From B18-G2 sp964432835 (GTDB lineage Archaea > Thermoplasmatota > E2 > DHVEG-1 > B18-G2): a stretch of 23,491 bases of DNA. The notes beneath the pieces were generated by a model that worked only from the letters and a program-made list of their open reading frames with translations, made no database searches and had not been told where the DNA came from. This document shows, in pieces, positions 1 through 7,701 of the stretch. Within the stretch, counting starts at the first letter, position 1. Every line of letters starts with the position of its first letter. Location: the NCBI GenBank assembly GCA_964432835.1, contig CAYSPA010000010.1, positions 1-23,491 of the forward strand. Reading direction: 5' to 3'. Both the position numbers and the translations under genes were made by a program.

Positions 1-58
1 ACTCGCATGGCTTAGTCGGACTCCGATAGCAGTGGCCTCCGGCAGGATCAACCGGGGT
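1..58 (-). rRNA. 16S ribosomal RNA, 5' end only
   Basis: Read on the minus strand, the sequence from about 58 down to 1 gives CCGGTTGATCCTGCCGGAGG followed by the conserved helix-1/central pseudoknot region ending TAAGCCATGCGAGT. This is the universal archaeal 16S rRNA 5' end. The mature 5' nucleotide is placed at about 58 by alignment from memory to the usual A-T/C-C-CCGGTTGATCC start, so it may be off by a few bases. The rest of the gene lies beyond the left edge, so it cannot be seen whether 23S and 5S are linked to it. Confidence 0.95.
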
Positions 59-270
59 CAGAATTGGCGGGTGCACGTGCCCTGCACTTGCACCTCTTGA
101 GGTGGGTCGACTTTTACCAACCTCATCGAGCGTCAGGTTCGAAACTAGAGGCCGTATCGGCCTCCTTTTTCGAACCTCCATTCTTCGTGTCCCCCGGGCT
201 GATACACCCATTCATCGAAAGGCGATAGCCCCACCTCGTGGGTTTAGCCGGTTCCCGGGGATGGTAAGAA
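59..270 (-). other. 16S rRNA transcribed leader with hairpins
   Basis: This is the stretch between the inferred transcription start (about 266) and the mature 16S 5' end. It holds no credible gene. It contains a long imperfect hairpin at 135-177, a hairpin at 71-93 (10-base arms with one mismatch, 3-base loop) and a short perfect inverted repeat CACCTC-TT-GAGGTG at 91-104. Archaeal 16S leaders normally carry one arm of the processing stem cut by the tRNA-splicing endonuclease. The partner arm lies 3' of 16S, outside the window, so that stem cannot be assigned here. Confidence 0.7.
135..177 (-). repeat. long inverted repeat in rRNA leader
   Basis: Outer arms AGGTTCGAAA (135-144) and TTTCGAACCT (168-177) are perfectly complementary over 10 bp. 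After a symmetric 3x3 internal loop, inner arms GAGGCCG (148-154) and CGGCCTC (158-164) pair over 7 bp and close a 3-base loop. In the rRNA leader transcript this would form a stable 17-bp interrupted stem. Confidence 0.85.
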
Positions 271-285
271 CTGTATCACACAACC

Positions 286-300
286 CATATATAATATATG
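286..300 (-). promoter_or_regulatory. putative rRNA promoter (TATA box)
   Basis: The minus strand reads TATATTATATATGGG here, an AT-only core typical of a TBP site, about 230 nt upstream of mature 16S. Transcription would start near 266. A second AT-rich element (AAATTTAAAAAT on the minus strand, about 310-321) lies just upstream and could be a tandem promoter. Confidence 0.55.
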
Positions 301-423
301 AGGAAGGTATTTTTAAATTTTGTGGAGTCAACTTCGTTCTCATCATGTGATATTCCCTCCATTATAGAAAAAGTCGTTTAAAAAATCTGTCGGTGTGTAG
401 TTTTTCCTTGAAAGTGTACGTAA

Positions 424-432
424 TTTTAAATA
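424..432 (+). promoter_or_regulatory. TATA box for exchanger gene
   Basis: TTTTAAATA is centred about 28 nt upstream of the ATG at 457. No Shine-Dalgarno sequence stands before that ATG, so a leaderless transcript is expected. Confidence 0.55.
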
Positions 433-456
433 TCCAAATCCACTTTACCCGCACAA

Positions 457-1404
457 ATGGAGTGGTACACCACCCTGATGGAGTTATTTTTCTTCATTGC
501 GGGAATAGGTTTGCTGTACAAATGCTCAGACATACTGGTGGAAGGTACATCAAAGGTGGCTCTCAGAATGGGTATATCATCCCTCATCATATCACTTACT
601 ATTGTAGCATATGGTACATCTGCTCCAGAATTTGCAACATCCGCCCTCGCATCTTACAGGGCCCATTCCTCTCTCTCACTTGGAAATGTGCTCGGTTCAT
701 GTCTCGCCAATCTGCTTCTTGTTCTTGGTATAAGTGCGGTTATAAAACCGCTCTCCGTTAATCTCGGTATAGTTAAAAGAGAGCTTCCCATACTTCTGGT
801 TTCGACGGTACTCCTGCTGATGCTTTCTATCAGAGGTAACTTAGATGCGTTATCGGGATTGGTTATGCTCTGCGCCTTCGCCATGTATCTGATTTTCTTC
901 ATAAAGATGGCGAAGAAGGAAAGGAAAAGGAGGATTAAGTTTATCGAAAATAACAGGGATGGGATGCCGAAGTACGTTCTTTTCATAATTTTTGGATTGA
1001 TAGGAGTGGTGGTTGGTGCCCAATTGCTCGTGGATTCCGCCGTATATCTTGCCAACATACTTGGTGTACCGGAATTCTTGATAGCTATATCTATGATAGC
1101 GGTCGGAACATCTCTGCCAGAGCTTGCGGTATCCGCGACTGCATCTCTTAAAGGGGAGAGTGACATCTCCATCGGTAATCTCATTGGTTCAAATGTCTTC
1201 AACATCCTGCTGATACTGGGTGTGTGTTCATCTATAAGCATCATTCATATAGATCTCAAATCCATGCTGAGTGAACTTTTCCTCTTATTTGTAACGCTCA
1301 TTATGTTCCCCATATTCTATACCAAAGGAAAAGTAAGCAGAGCGGAGGGCGCCCTGCTCCTTGCAATCTACGCTGTCTACCTTGTCCTGCTGTTTTGTAA
1401 ATGA
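457..1404 (+). CDS. Na+/Ca2+ exchanger (CaCA) family protein, YrbG-like
   Basis: A 315-residue integral membrane antiporter expected to exchange Na+ (or H+/K+) for Ca2+ across the cell membrane. The two hallmark alpha repeats are visible. Alpha-1 (about residues 40-100) has GTSAPEFATS with Glu58 and a GNVLGSCLAN segment. Alpha-2 (about 205-260) has GTSLPELAVSATAS with Glu222 and GNLIGSNVFN. The two acidic residues are the ion-binding glutamates of the family. A basic cytoplasmic loop (KKERKRRIKF, about 153-162) separates the halves. The length is normal for prokaryotic members. The start follows from the TATA box 28 nt upstream, which suggests a leaderless mRNA. The stop overlaps the ATG of the next gene (ATGA), so the two are probably translated together. 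The transported ion cannot be settled from sequence. Confidence 0.93.
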   Translation: MEWYTTLMELFFFIAGIGLLYKCSDILVEGTSKVALRMGISSLIISLTIVAYGTSAPEFATSALASYRAHSSLSLGNVLGSCLANLLLVLGISAVIKPLSVNLGIVKRELPILLVSTVLLLMLSIRGNLDALSGLVMLCAFAMYLIFFIKMAKKERKRRIKFIENNRDGMPKYVLFIIFGLIGVVVGAQLLVDSAVYLANILGVPEFLIAISMIAVGTSLPELAVSATASLKGESDISIGNLIGSNVFNILLILGVCSSISIIHIDLKSMLSELFLLFVTLIMFPIFYTKGKVSRAEGALLLAIYAVYLVLLFCK

Positions 1405-1811
1405 GCTTCTCCCGTGATTTCATCTTTGGAAGTATAGCTGGTGTAATTTTAGTTGGAGTGATTTTTTCAATAGAAATATATAAATATCATCAAAATAAAC
1501 ACTCACTTAGGCGGTGTATTAAAATGGCAGAAGATATATCTGTGAGGGAAGCGTTGAAAGAACTCATGCAGACAAAGATACTCAAAAGTATAGCAAAGAG
1601 GAATGGTACCGAGTTCACACTTAAGCTTGCGATGTGGCTCATAAGATATATACTTGTCGTGGTTTCTCTTAAGGAGGCTCTGGGTATACCTCTGGAGGAG
1701 ATCCTGGAGAATCTGCATGGGAAGAAATACAAGAAGGTTAACAGTATTACGGATAAAATTTTCAGCCACATAAAGGATGATAGCGAAAAGTACGGAAACT
1801 ATATATGGTAG
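1401..1811 (+). CDS. small membrane-anchored protein of unknown function
   Basis: A 136-residue protein that I do not recognise. Residues about 5-25 form one hydrophobic N-terminal helix (FIFGSIAGVILVGVIFSIEI). It is followed by a basic stretch and a mostly helical soluble part with a second hydrophobic segment at about 78-92 (LAMWLIRYILVVVSL). The C-terminal half is charged and ends in an aromatic GNYIW. Its ATG overlaps the stop of the cation exchanger in an ATGA arrangement, so it is very probably co-translated and could be an accessory or regulatory partner of that transporter. That role is inference. Codon use matches the neighbours. The 3' neighbour is convergent and begins about 70 bp away. 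Confidence 0.8.
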   Translation: MSFSRDFIFGSIAGVILVGVIFSIEIYKYHQNKHSLRRCIKMAEDISVREALKELMQTKILKSIAKRNGTEFTLKLAMWLIRYILVVVSLKEALGIPLEEILENLHGKKYKKVNSITDKIFSHIKDDSEKYGNYIW

Positions 1812-1879
1812 AGTGTGAAAGGGTAGGCGACGGATACCAAAAATAACTTAAAATAAAGAGAATGGAGGGGGATGCTTTT

Positions 1880-2446
1880 CTACTTCCTTGTCATGTTCTT
1901 TTGCCAGTACTCTCTGAGTTCATCGAGGGTCTTATTGAGGGTTATTGCATCTCTTGCATTGTCAAAGTATGTTGGTGGAAGTGGCATCACGGTGTTTGGT
2001 GGAAGGTTCCATGTATCGCAGAGGTAAGGATCTACGAAACAGCCATACTGCTTGTACATCCCTTCGCTCTCCACCCATCCTATGAAGATTCCAACTCTTG
2101 AGTTATTTTTGTCGTAAATTGGCATATCAACAAGCTCATCAATTGGGTGGAATCTCTCTCCCAGAGGTGCCGTCCTGTTCCAGTAACGGCTCAACTGTTC
2201 AACCGTCTTGTTGAGCACAACATGGTCAGTTACTTCCTTTATGTAGTCGCTGTAGATTGGAATCAGCTTGTTGGTTCCCCTGAACCATGTGTCCCTCGTG
2301 GCATCGTTCAACTTTATACCAAAGAACCATCCGGGATAATCTTCGTTCCAGCTCTTCCAGCATTTGTCTATCGTTCCTATGGTGTTACCGTTCGCATCAC
2401 ACACTTTCTTTCCTACCAATTCGTGTGGGTTTGTTATTTTTTTCAT
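1880..2446 (-). CDS. protein with two PRC-barrel-like repeats
   Basis: A 188-residue soluble protein built from two similar halves. The first starts ELVGKKVCDANGNTIGTIDK (about residues 9-28) and the second ELVDMPIYDKNNSRVGIFIG. Each half has the G-K/x-V-x-D-x-x-G-x-x-x-G-x-I pattern of PRC-barrel domains, and each ends with a similar helix (VVLNKTVEQLSRYWN; AITLNKTLDELREYWQ). PRC barrels are small beta-barrels used in RNA processing, photosynthetic reaction centres and many archaeal proteins of unknown role. It is unusually rich in Trp and Tyr. GGAGGG stands 9 nt before the ATG and a TATA-like TTTTAAGTA lies 39-47 nt upstream, so this gene has a short 5' leader. It follows MCM on the same strand with about 100 bp between, probably as its own unit. 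The specific function is unknown. Confidence 0.85.
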   Translation of the reverse strand: MKKITNPHELVGKKVCDANGNTIGTIDKCWKSWNEDYPGWFFGIKLNDATRDTWFRGTNKLIPIYSDYIKEVTDHVVLNKTVEQLSRYWNRTAPLGERFHPIDELVDMPIYDKNNSRVGIFIGWVESEGMYKQYGCFVDPYLCDTWNLPPNTVMPLPPTYFDNARDAITLNKTLDELREYWQKNMTRK

Positions 2447-2484
2447 CTCTCACCACCCTCCTCACTCGCTAATATCCATCTGTG

Positions 2485-2493
2485 TACTTAAAA
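2485..2493 (-). promoter_or_regulatory. TATA box for PRC-barrel gene
   Basis: TTTTAAGTA on the minus strand lies 39-47 nt before the ATG. The predicted start near 2462 leaves a leader of about 16 nt holding the GGAGGG ribosome-binding site (2456-2461). Confidence 0.45.
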
Positions 2494-2551
2494 CTTTCCA
2501 TGGGAATACGGGGATACTAAGATAATTTGTCTGCACCATATCGTTTCGCCG

Positions 2552-4651
2552 TCAGTACTCCTCGGTCAATCTGTAGTGATTGTGTTTTGGTTCGTATATC
2601 TGCCCGCTTCTCTTTAATTTCTCGATGGCTTCCTTGATCTTCTCCCTTTCGATCTTACGGGCCTCTCCTTCCCTCTGAATGTCCTCCATGCTGGCCGTTC
2701 CATCCGGCGATTCCTGGCAGAGGTCCCTGATTATGCTCAGGATTGTCCTCAACCTGTCCTGCTGGGTTCTGCTTATACCGGTGGCGATCATATCAATATC
2801 TATTCTGCCGGTCTCTCTATCCACGCCAACCCTTCTGAGGTATTTCTCGATTATGTTGATCGCTCTCTCGGCATCCTCTATGGTAACCCTGTCGCTCAGT
2901 CTCACTCTCGCGCTCGCCTCCGCCAGCCTGACGAATGCCTCGAGTTGCCTCGGAGTAAAGGGTATGGATTCCTCGGAAGATGCCCTCAACGAGACATAAT
3001 AATCCTTTATCCTCTCTATAGCCTCATCATCCATAACCGGAAATATATTTCTCTTGGCATACGCTATATATTTTCTCAAAAACTCCGGGTCAAAGGTTGG
3101 CGTAACTCTCTCGAGGAGTTTTCTTTCCTCATCTTCCGTGTATCTCGATTCTTTGACCCTCGCTCTCTGTTCCCTTACCTCTCCAGCTTTATGTGTTTTG
3201 AGAATGTGCAAAGCGAGTTCACTATCTCTCTCCCTATCCGGTCTATCTATCAATGAGAATATCAAATCGAATCTCGAAAGCAGGGCGGGCGGCATATTGA
3301 TCTGCTCATGAATCGGAATGAACTCATCAAATCTTCCGAGTTTCGGATTTGCAGCAGCAAGAATTGCACATCTTGACTTGAGGGTGGCATTGATTCCCGC
3401 TTTGGCAACGCTTATCTCCTGCTGCTCCATCGCCTGATGAAGGGCGCTTCTATCCTGCTCGCTCATCTTATCTATCTCATCTATACATGCTATTCCCATA
3501 TCAGCCAGAACCAGCGCCCCTGCCTCGAGAGTCCAGTGACCCTCTCCAAACTCATCTCTCACTGCAGCAGCCGTTAATCCGGCAGCGGATGTGGCTTTTC
3601 CAGAGGCATATATGCTTCTTGGAGCCAGCTTTGATATATAGCTCAGTATCTGAGATTTTGCCGTACCCGGGTCTCCGACGAGGAGTACATGTATATCTCC
3701 TCTTATCCTCGTTCCGTCGGGCATCGTTTTTGGAACTCCTCCGAAGAGCTGGAGAACGAGGGCATCCTTCTCGGTTTCCATACCGTATATGGTTGGAGCT
3801 ATGCTTTCTCTCATCCTTTCATAGATGTCGGGCAATCTGCTTATCTCGAGGATTTTCTTTTCGTCTTCCTCTGTTATTTCCACTTCCTCAAATGCCTGCT
3901 CCTGTTTTTCTATAGATACAGCCTGTATCACTTTATCGAAGGATGTCAGTCTCTGAACACCTCTCCTCCTCTGCCTCGCGAGGAGAATTCCATTCACTAT
4001 AACTCTGTCTCCAGGTGCAACGTCTCCAACGAGATCATCCTCTATGAATATGCTTATCCTCTCCGGCTGGGCGCCGCCCCTCAATCCTTCGGGACTTTCC
4101 TGTATTTCGAGTTTCTGGGAATCTATGAAAGTGGACATAGATGTTGACAATTTGAAGGATGATGACCTCTCACAGTTTATGCACTGGGCCGGTTCTTTGA
4201 GCAGTTCCTCGTCTTGCTCGACAACGTTTTCACTTCCACATCTCTGACAGATGAAAACGGCTTTTTTCAATTTGGGTCTGACCTCGGTGACCTTTTTAAC
4301 GAGTCCTTCCACAGCAACGAGCTTTCCAAGATGTTCTGCCCTCAGATATCTTATCGGTATCCGGTTCGTATCGGGAAGGTTATATACCCTGAAATGCAAC
4401 TTGATCTGTTTATCAATGGCGACATCGATGTTGTTCAGAGCAAACTCCGCGTTGAATATCATCTTTTGAGGCTCATCGAGAAGAAGTTCGGCCATCTCAT
4501 GGTCAACTTTATCTATCAGCCAGTAATCCACGAACAAACTCCTCATTTTGGGATATCTAAGGGCGACTGTTTCTATTTCGTTGCTACAGTATTCTATGAA
4601 GAAGTTTTCCCACCATCCGATTAGAGTCTCGTCTCTCAGCAGATAGGCCAT
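2552..4651 (-). CDS. mcm: minichromosome maintenance (MCM) replicative helicase
   Basis: A 699-residue hexameric 3'-5' DNA helicase that unwinds the replication fork. The layout is standard: N-terminal A domain; zinc finger with Cys135, Cys138, Cys157 and Cys160; OB fold to about residue 250; AAA+ domain with Walker A GDPGTAKS (326-333), Walker B CIDEID (389-394), sensor-1 Asn in AAANPKLG and arginine finger LLSRFDLIF (Arg460); C-terminal winged helix (about 630-699). No intein interrupts the usual AAA+ insertion sites. The length is typical of archaeal MCM. The start is supported by GAGGGG 8 nt before the ATG and a TATA box at 4686-4693. No GINS gene is adjacent on the visible side, and the upstream flank runs into an assembly gap about 100 bp away. 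Confidence 0.97.
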   Translation of the reverse strand: MAYLLRDETLIGWWENFFIEYCSNEIETVALRYPKMRSLFVDYWLIDKVDHEMAELLLDEPQKMIFNAEFALNNIDVAIDKQIKLHFRVYNLPDTNRIPIRYLRAEHLGKLVAVEGLVKKVTEVRPKLKKAVFICQRCGSENVVEQDEELLKEPAQCINCERSSSFKLSTSMSTFIDSQKLEIQESPEGLRGGAQPERISIFIEDDLVGDVAPGDRVIVNGILLARQRRRGVQRLTSFDKVIQAVSIEKQEQAFEEVEITEEDEKKILEISRLPDIYERMRESIAPTIYGMETEKDALVLQLFGGVPKTMPDGTRIRGDIHVLLVGDPGTAKSQILSYISKLAPRSIYASGKATSAAGLTAAAVRDEFGEGHWTLEAGALVLADMGIACIDEIDKMSEQDRSALHQAMEQQEISVAKAGINATLKSRCAILAAANPKLGRFDEFIPIHEQINMPPALLSRFDLIFSLIDRPDRERDSELALHILKTHKAGEVREQRARVKESRYTEDEERKLLERVTPTFDPEFLRKYIAYAKRNIFPVMDDEAIERIKDYYVSLRASSEESIPFTPRQLEAFVRLAEASARVRLSDRVTIEDAERAINIIEKYLRRVGVDRETGRIDIDMIATGISRTQQDRLRTILSIIRDLCQESPDGTASMEDIQREGEARKIEREKIKEAIEKLKRSGQIYEPKHNHYRLTEEY

Positions 4652-4685
4652 AAATCTGACCCCTCACTGTCATAATAAGAACTGT

Positions 4686-4693
4686 CTATAAAT
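4686..4693 (-). promoter_or_regulatory. TATA box for mcm
   Basis: ATTTATAG on the minus strand is centred 38 nt before the mcm ATG. This predicts a leader of about 12 nt. Confidence 0.5.
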
Positions 4694-4753
4694 CTCTTGC
4701 TTTGATATTGGTTAGCAGGGTTAATGTGTGCTATACAGTATCAATGTCCTGTG

Positions 4754-4853
4754 NNNNNNNNNNNNNNNNNNNNNNNNNNNNNNNNNNNNNNNNNNNNNNN
4801 NNNNNNNNNNNNNNNNNNNNNNNNNNNNNNNNNNNNNNNNNNNNNNNNNNNNN
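4754..4853. other. assembly gap (100 N)
   Basis: Exactly 100 Ns. That is the conventional scaffold placeholder for a gap of unknown size, so the distance between mcm and the next gene, and the continuity of the two sides, is not established by the sequence. Confidence 0.97.
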
Positions 4854-5795
4854 GCATCTGTTGTTATGTCAATTCTGTTAACTCTTGCGATACCACTGGG
4901 TGCAAGCGAGATAAACGATGATGAATCCGTTCCCGCAAAAATCAGGATAGTAGCTGGATACGATGAAGATATATCCAGAACCATCGCGATATCTGGTGAG
5001 GAAGCTCGGGAATTGTACGAAGAAATCACAAACATAAATGAAAAAATTCGTTCAGCTAAATCTATAGAGGAGTACAGAGATCTCGTTGAGCAGAAAATCG
5101 ACATCCTCAGAGACAAAGGAATCCTCCCAGAGGATTTCACTCCACAGAATATGGAAGAGTTGGCAAGAGAGATATGGTGCGGTTTATCGGGGAATCAGGA
5201 TGACACCCAGAATGGTGGTAACAGGAGCTTTCTGAGTTTACCTCGCATATCGAAGCCTTACTTCAGCCTGACCCCATCGGTGTTTGTCACGTTTGCTCCT
5301 CTCAAGACGATAAACACCTTTGGACTGCGCCCTTTCGGTACGATACTCCCACCATACATCATTGACCCGAGTAAAACAACTGTGAAGATGAATGCTACGG
5401 GGATATACATGAATACCACCGGAGGTGTACTTCAAACACTTAACATGAGCGGTCCGCTGGGCAGATTAATACAGAACAAGAGCATAGAAATAAACAGTTC
5501 GCTGTGGAGAAGCATATGGAGTATCTTTGGAGACGAGAGTCACGCGAACTGCTCGGCAGATTATGTGCTCGCAATCTATTATCTGCAACTCACATTTGCA
5601 TCTTCATCATACGGTTTTGTCTTCCCTAAGCCCAGATTCATATTGCAACCTTTCGTTTATATCGGCCTCTTCACGATTCCATTCCTACTATCGGTGTACA
5701 TGGTGTGGAGCAACATAAAAATCACCCTACTCGACCTCGCGGTCATACTGAGTTTTCTTCCCGCCATCATAATACCATTCGAGTTTTCATCTTAA
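4854..5795 (+). CDS. exported/membrane protein of unknown function, 5' end in gap
   Basis: The reading frame is open from the edge of the gap, so the true start is missing or lies in the Ns; ATG at 4866 is the first in-frame candidate after the gap. The first visible residues (SVVMSILLTLAIPLGAS) look like the hydrophobic core and cleavage region of a signal peptide. They are followed by a charged helical, possibly coiled-coil region (EEARELYEEITNINEKIRSA) and a long extracytoplasmic part with many N-x-S/T sequons (such as MNATG, MNTTG, LNMSG). Near the C-terminus are two transmembrane helices (FVYIGLFTIPFLLSVYMVW and TLLDLAVILSFLPAIIIPF). I recognise no family. It ends 13 bp from the stop of the convergent CBS-domain gene. 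Reality as a gene is well supported by length and codon use; function is unknown. Confidence 0.8.
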   Translation, partial: ASVVMSILLTLAIPLGASEINDDESVPAKIRIVAGYDEDISRTIAISGEEARELYEEITNINEKIRSAKSIEEYRDLVEQKIDILRDKGILPEDFTPQNMEELAREIWCGLSGNQDDTQNGGNRSFLSLPRISKPYFSLTPSVFVTFAPLKTINTFGLRPFGTILPPYIIDPSKTTVKMNATGIYMNTTGGVLQTLNMSGPLGRLIQNKSIEINSSLWRSIWSIFGDESHANCSADYVLAIYYLQLTFASSSYGFVFPKPRFILQPFVYIGLFTIPFLLSVYMVWSNIKITLLDLAVILSFLPAIIIPFEFSS

Positions 5796-5808
5796 TGGAT
5801 TAATGCTT

Positions 5809-6414
5809 TTACTTTTTTGATTTTAGTGATTTTGATAAAATTTGATGGATTATAACGCTATCCACCACCCCCACTATTTTCTCTCCATCCAGGACAGGGA
5901 TTCGGGAATGCTTGCTCTCTCCGATTTTGTGTATAACATCTATTATCCTTTCCCCTTTAAATGAGCTTATCACCCTCTCTCTGGGGGTCATGATACTCTT
6001 TAATTTGGCTCCTATTTTTCTCCTTCTCCTCGCCATATATGCATCGGCTCTCGTAAATATACCTCTAAACCTTCCATTTTTATCCACAATATTGAGAAAA
6101 TCCGTTCCTTCCTTTTCCATCAGCTCCTCTGCATCTCTCCCCGTTTTTTCCTCGTATATTGTATAAGGTTCCTCCATCACCGTCTCAACCGGAGAAAGAT
6201 ATATTTCTCCTCCCGAAAGCTTTACCTTTATTCTATATCTCCACACAGCCGCTATGATCAAGATCAACGGAATCAAAGATAGTGTGAAGATGTACTCGAT
6301 GTGTACCGATGGGAGATTTCTATGGAAACAGATAGAAAGCCATATGACCAATGCTATATACGCCATAGAGAGAACAACTAAGGGAATGACATCTTCTATC
6401 TCTGATTCTTTCAT
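5809..6414 (-). CDS. membrane protein with paired CBS domains
   Basis: A 201-residue protein. Two N-terminal transmembrane helices (about residues 10-28 and 40-60) are followed by a tandem CBS (Bateman) module. CBS1 starts near LSPVETVMEEPYTIY and contains FLNIVDKNGRFRGIFTRAD. CBS2 starts near LKSIMTPRERVISSF and contains HSRIPVLDGEKIVGVVDS. CBS pairs typically bind adenine nucleotides or S-adenosyl ligands and regulate a partner or attached domain. Here the only attached part is the membrane anchor, so it may be a membrane-tethered sensor. The basic linker MARRRRKIGAKLK sits between the two motifs. A TATA-like box (6436-6444) centred about 26 nt upstream of the ATG implies a leaderless message. 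No obvious channel or transporter partner lies alongside. Confidence 0.9.
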   Translation of the reverse strand: MKESEIEDVIPLVVLSMAYIALVIWLSICFHRNLPSVHIEYIFTLSLIPLILIIAAVWRYRIKVKLSGGEIYLSPVETVMEEPYTIYEEKTGRDAEELMEKEGTDFLNIVDKNGRFRGIFTRADAYMARRRRKIGAKLKSIMTPRERVISSFKGERIIDVIHKIGESKHSRIPVLDGEKIVGVVDSVIIHQILSKSLKSKK

Positions 6415-6435
6415 GTTTCAAAAAAAAGCGGAGAG

Positions 6436-6444
6436 AATAAAAAG
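6436..6444 (-). promoter_or_regulatory. TATA box for CBS-domain gene
   Basis: CTTTTTATT on the minus strand is centred about 26 nt before the ATG at 6414. The spacing fits a leaderless transcript. Confidence 0.45.
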
Positions 6445-6509
6445 ATTATGGAAAAACATCACGGTGTGATACTGTTCAGCAAAAATCGGGATCATTTTCC
6501 ATTCGAAAA

Positions 6510-6532
6510 GGTGAAGAATGAACATCGCATAA
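6510..6532 (+). other. ribosome-binding site and four-codon upstream ORF
   Basis: GGTGA (6510-6514) precedes an ATG at 6518 that is in frame with the hydrolase start at 6542, but the frame hits TAA (6530-6532) after four codons (Met-Asn-Ile-Ala). The hydrolase ATG itself has no good ribosome-binding site. It is either a tiny leader ORF or a nonsense change that shortened the annotated protein by eight codons. Confidence 0.4.
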
Positions 6533-6541
6533 TGTGGCTAT

Positions 6542-7648
6542 ATGATTGGGGGAGAGAATGTCTATCACGCCAAAACACCAGATGGGTGGGTTCTCGCCAT
6601 AAAACGTTACAAGCCCGAATCTGATAGAGCTCCATATCCCGTTATTCTTTTTCACGGTCTTGCAGCGAATCGATACTGCGTGGATTTTGGTGAAGAGGGC
6701 GGTTCGGAGTGGAATCGGTATAGCCTTGCTGGTTATCTCTACCGCGGTGGAGATAAAGAGGATATAAAATTTGACGTGTGGGTTCCTGAACTGAGAGGAA
6801 GAAATGGCAGTCGAACATTCGACCCCGCCGTTTCTCCCGAGAAATACAATTGGTGTCTTGATGAGTACGGCGATTATGATGTGCCAGCCATCATAAAGCG
6901 CGTTCAACGCGAGTATCGGAGGGAGGGTTATGGAAAAGCGAGGATTTTCTGGGTTGGTAAGAGTATGGGTGGTATGCTTGCCTATGCATATGGTGAGATG
7001 GATGGTGGCAGAAGGGAGAAAGACAGAATTCTCAAAGGTGTTGTAACAATCGCCTCTCCTGCTATATTTAGGAACAGCAGACCTGTCCTTAAATACATCT
7101 TGAGTCTTGTAAAAGTTTGGGGTCCAAATCTCATCAACCTATCTGAGACTATAAAAAGACTGATAGACGATAGGGAATTATTCGATGAGGTTATAGGTTT
7201 TGTTGCATCTCTAAAGAACATGGATGAAGACATCCTTGAAAAATATCTTTTGAAGGGGTTCGATAGCACGATACCAAAGAAGGTCCTCAAACATTTTCTC
7301 ATATTTCTGAAATACGGTGACTTTTGCAGGTATCCCAAATATCCATTACTCTACAATATCCTATACAGATTTAACGCTATAAGAAAATGGTTTGCGCCTT
7401 ATAGTTACACCGACAATCTATGGAGATTTAAAGCGCCTCTGTGTGTGATAGCTGGAGGTTCAGATCCTTTAGCTCACCCCAATGATGTATTCTACGCATA
7501 TTACAACGTTGGCACTCCAAAAAGTCGCAGGAAAAGGATTCTTATACCCTGTTACGGCCACATGAATCTCAATCTGGGTAAAGATGCTAAGAAAGATGTT
7601 TATCCTAAGATTTACAACTGGCTTAAGAAGGAAGCTTTACGAACATGA
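6542..7648 (+). CDS. alpha/beta-hydrolase, lipase-like
   Basis: A 368-residue serine hydrolase. The N-terminus (YHAKTPDGWVLAIKRYKP) resembles the lead-in of acid-lipase-type hydrolases. The oxyanion-hole segment is HGLAANRY (38-45). The nucleophile elbow GKSMGG contains Ser141. The acid is probably Asp308 (GGSDPLAHP) and the base His340 (CYGHMN). A long helical cap (about 180-290) lies between nucleophile and acid. No signal peptide is seen, so it is probably cytoplasmic. The substrate is unknown; a lipid or other ester is possible. The start at 6542 is the first in-frame start after a TAA at 6530. It lacks a clear ribosome-binding site, whereas an in-frame ATG at 6518 has one. The gene is transcribed away from the CBS-domain gene. 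Confidence 0.9.
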   Translation: MIGGENVYHAKTPDGWVLAIKRYKPESDRAPYPVILFHGLAANRYCVDFGEEGGSEWNRYSLAGYLYRGGDKEDIKFDVWVPELRGRNGSRTFDPAVSPEKYNWCLDEYGDYDVPAIIKRVQREYRREGYGKARIFWVGKSMGGMLAYAYGEMDGGRREKDRILKGVVTIASPAIFRNSRPVLKYILSLVKVWGPNLINLSETIKRLIDDRELFDEVIGFVASLKNMDEDILEKYLLKGFDSTIPKKVLKHFLIFLKYGDFCRYPKYPLLYNILYRFNAIRKWFAPYSYTDNLWRFKAPLCVIAGGSDPLAHPNDVFYAYYNVGTPKSRRKRILIPCYGHMNLNLGKDAKKDVYPKIYNWLKKEALRT

Positions 7649-7701
7649 TGAAGAAATGGTCTTTCTGGGGGATTTGGAAAGCGTCACTGTGTGGAGACAT
7701 A

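Noticed and set aside
135..177. rRNA leader hairpin as a bulge-helix-bulge processing site or degenerate tRNA
   Set aside because: The internal loop is symmetric 3x3, not two offset 3-nt bulges around a 4-bp helix. The GGTTCGAA arm recalls a T arm, but no cloverleaf can be drawn.
102..350. 82-codon open frame on the plus strand beside 16S rRNA
   Set aside because: It runs antisense across the structured rRNA leader and promoter, and its sequence has no protein-family likeness.
4728..4753. Plus-strand ATG before the N gap as the start of the exported protein
   Set aside because: The frame would be bridged only by 100 placeholder Ns of arbitrary length, so phase across the gap is meaningless.
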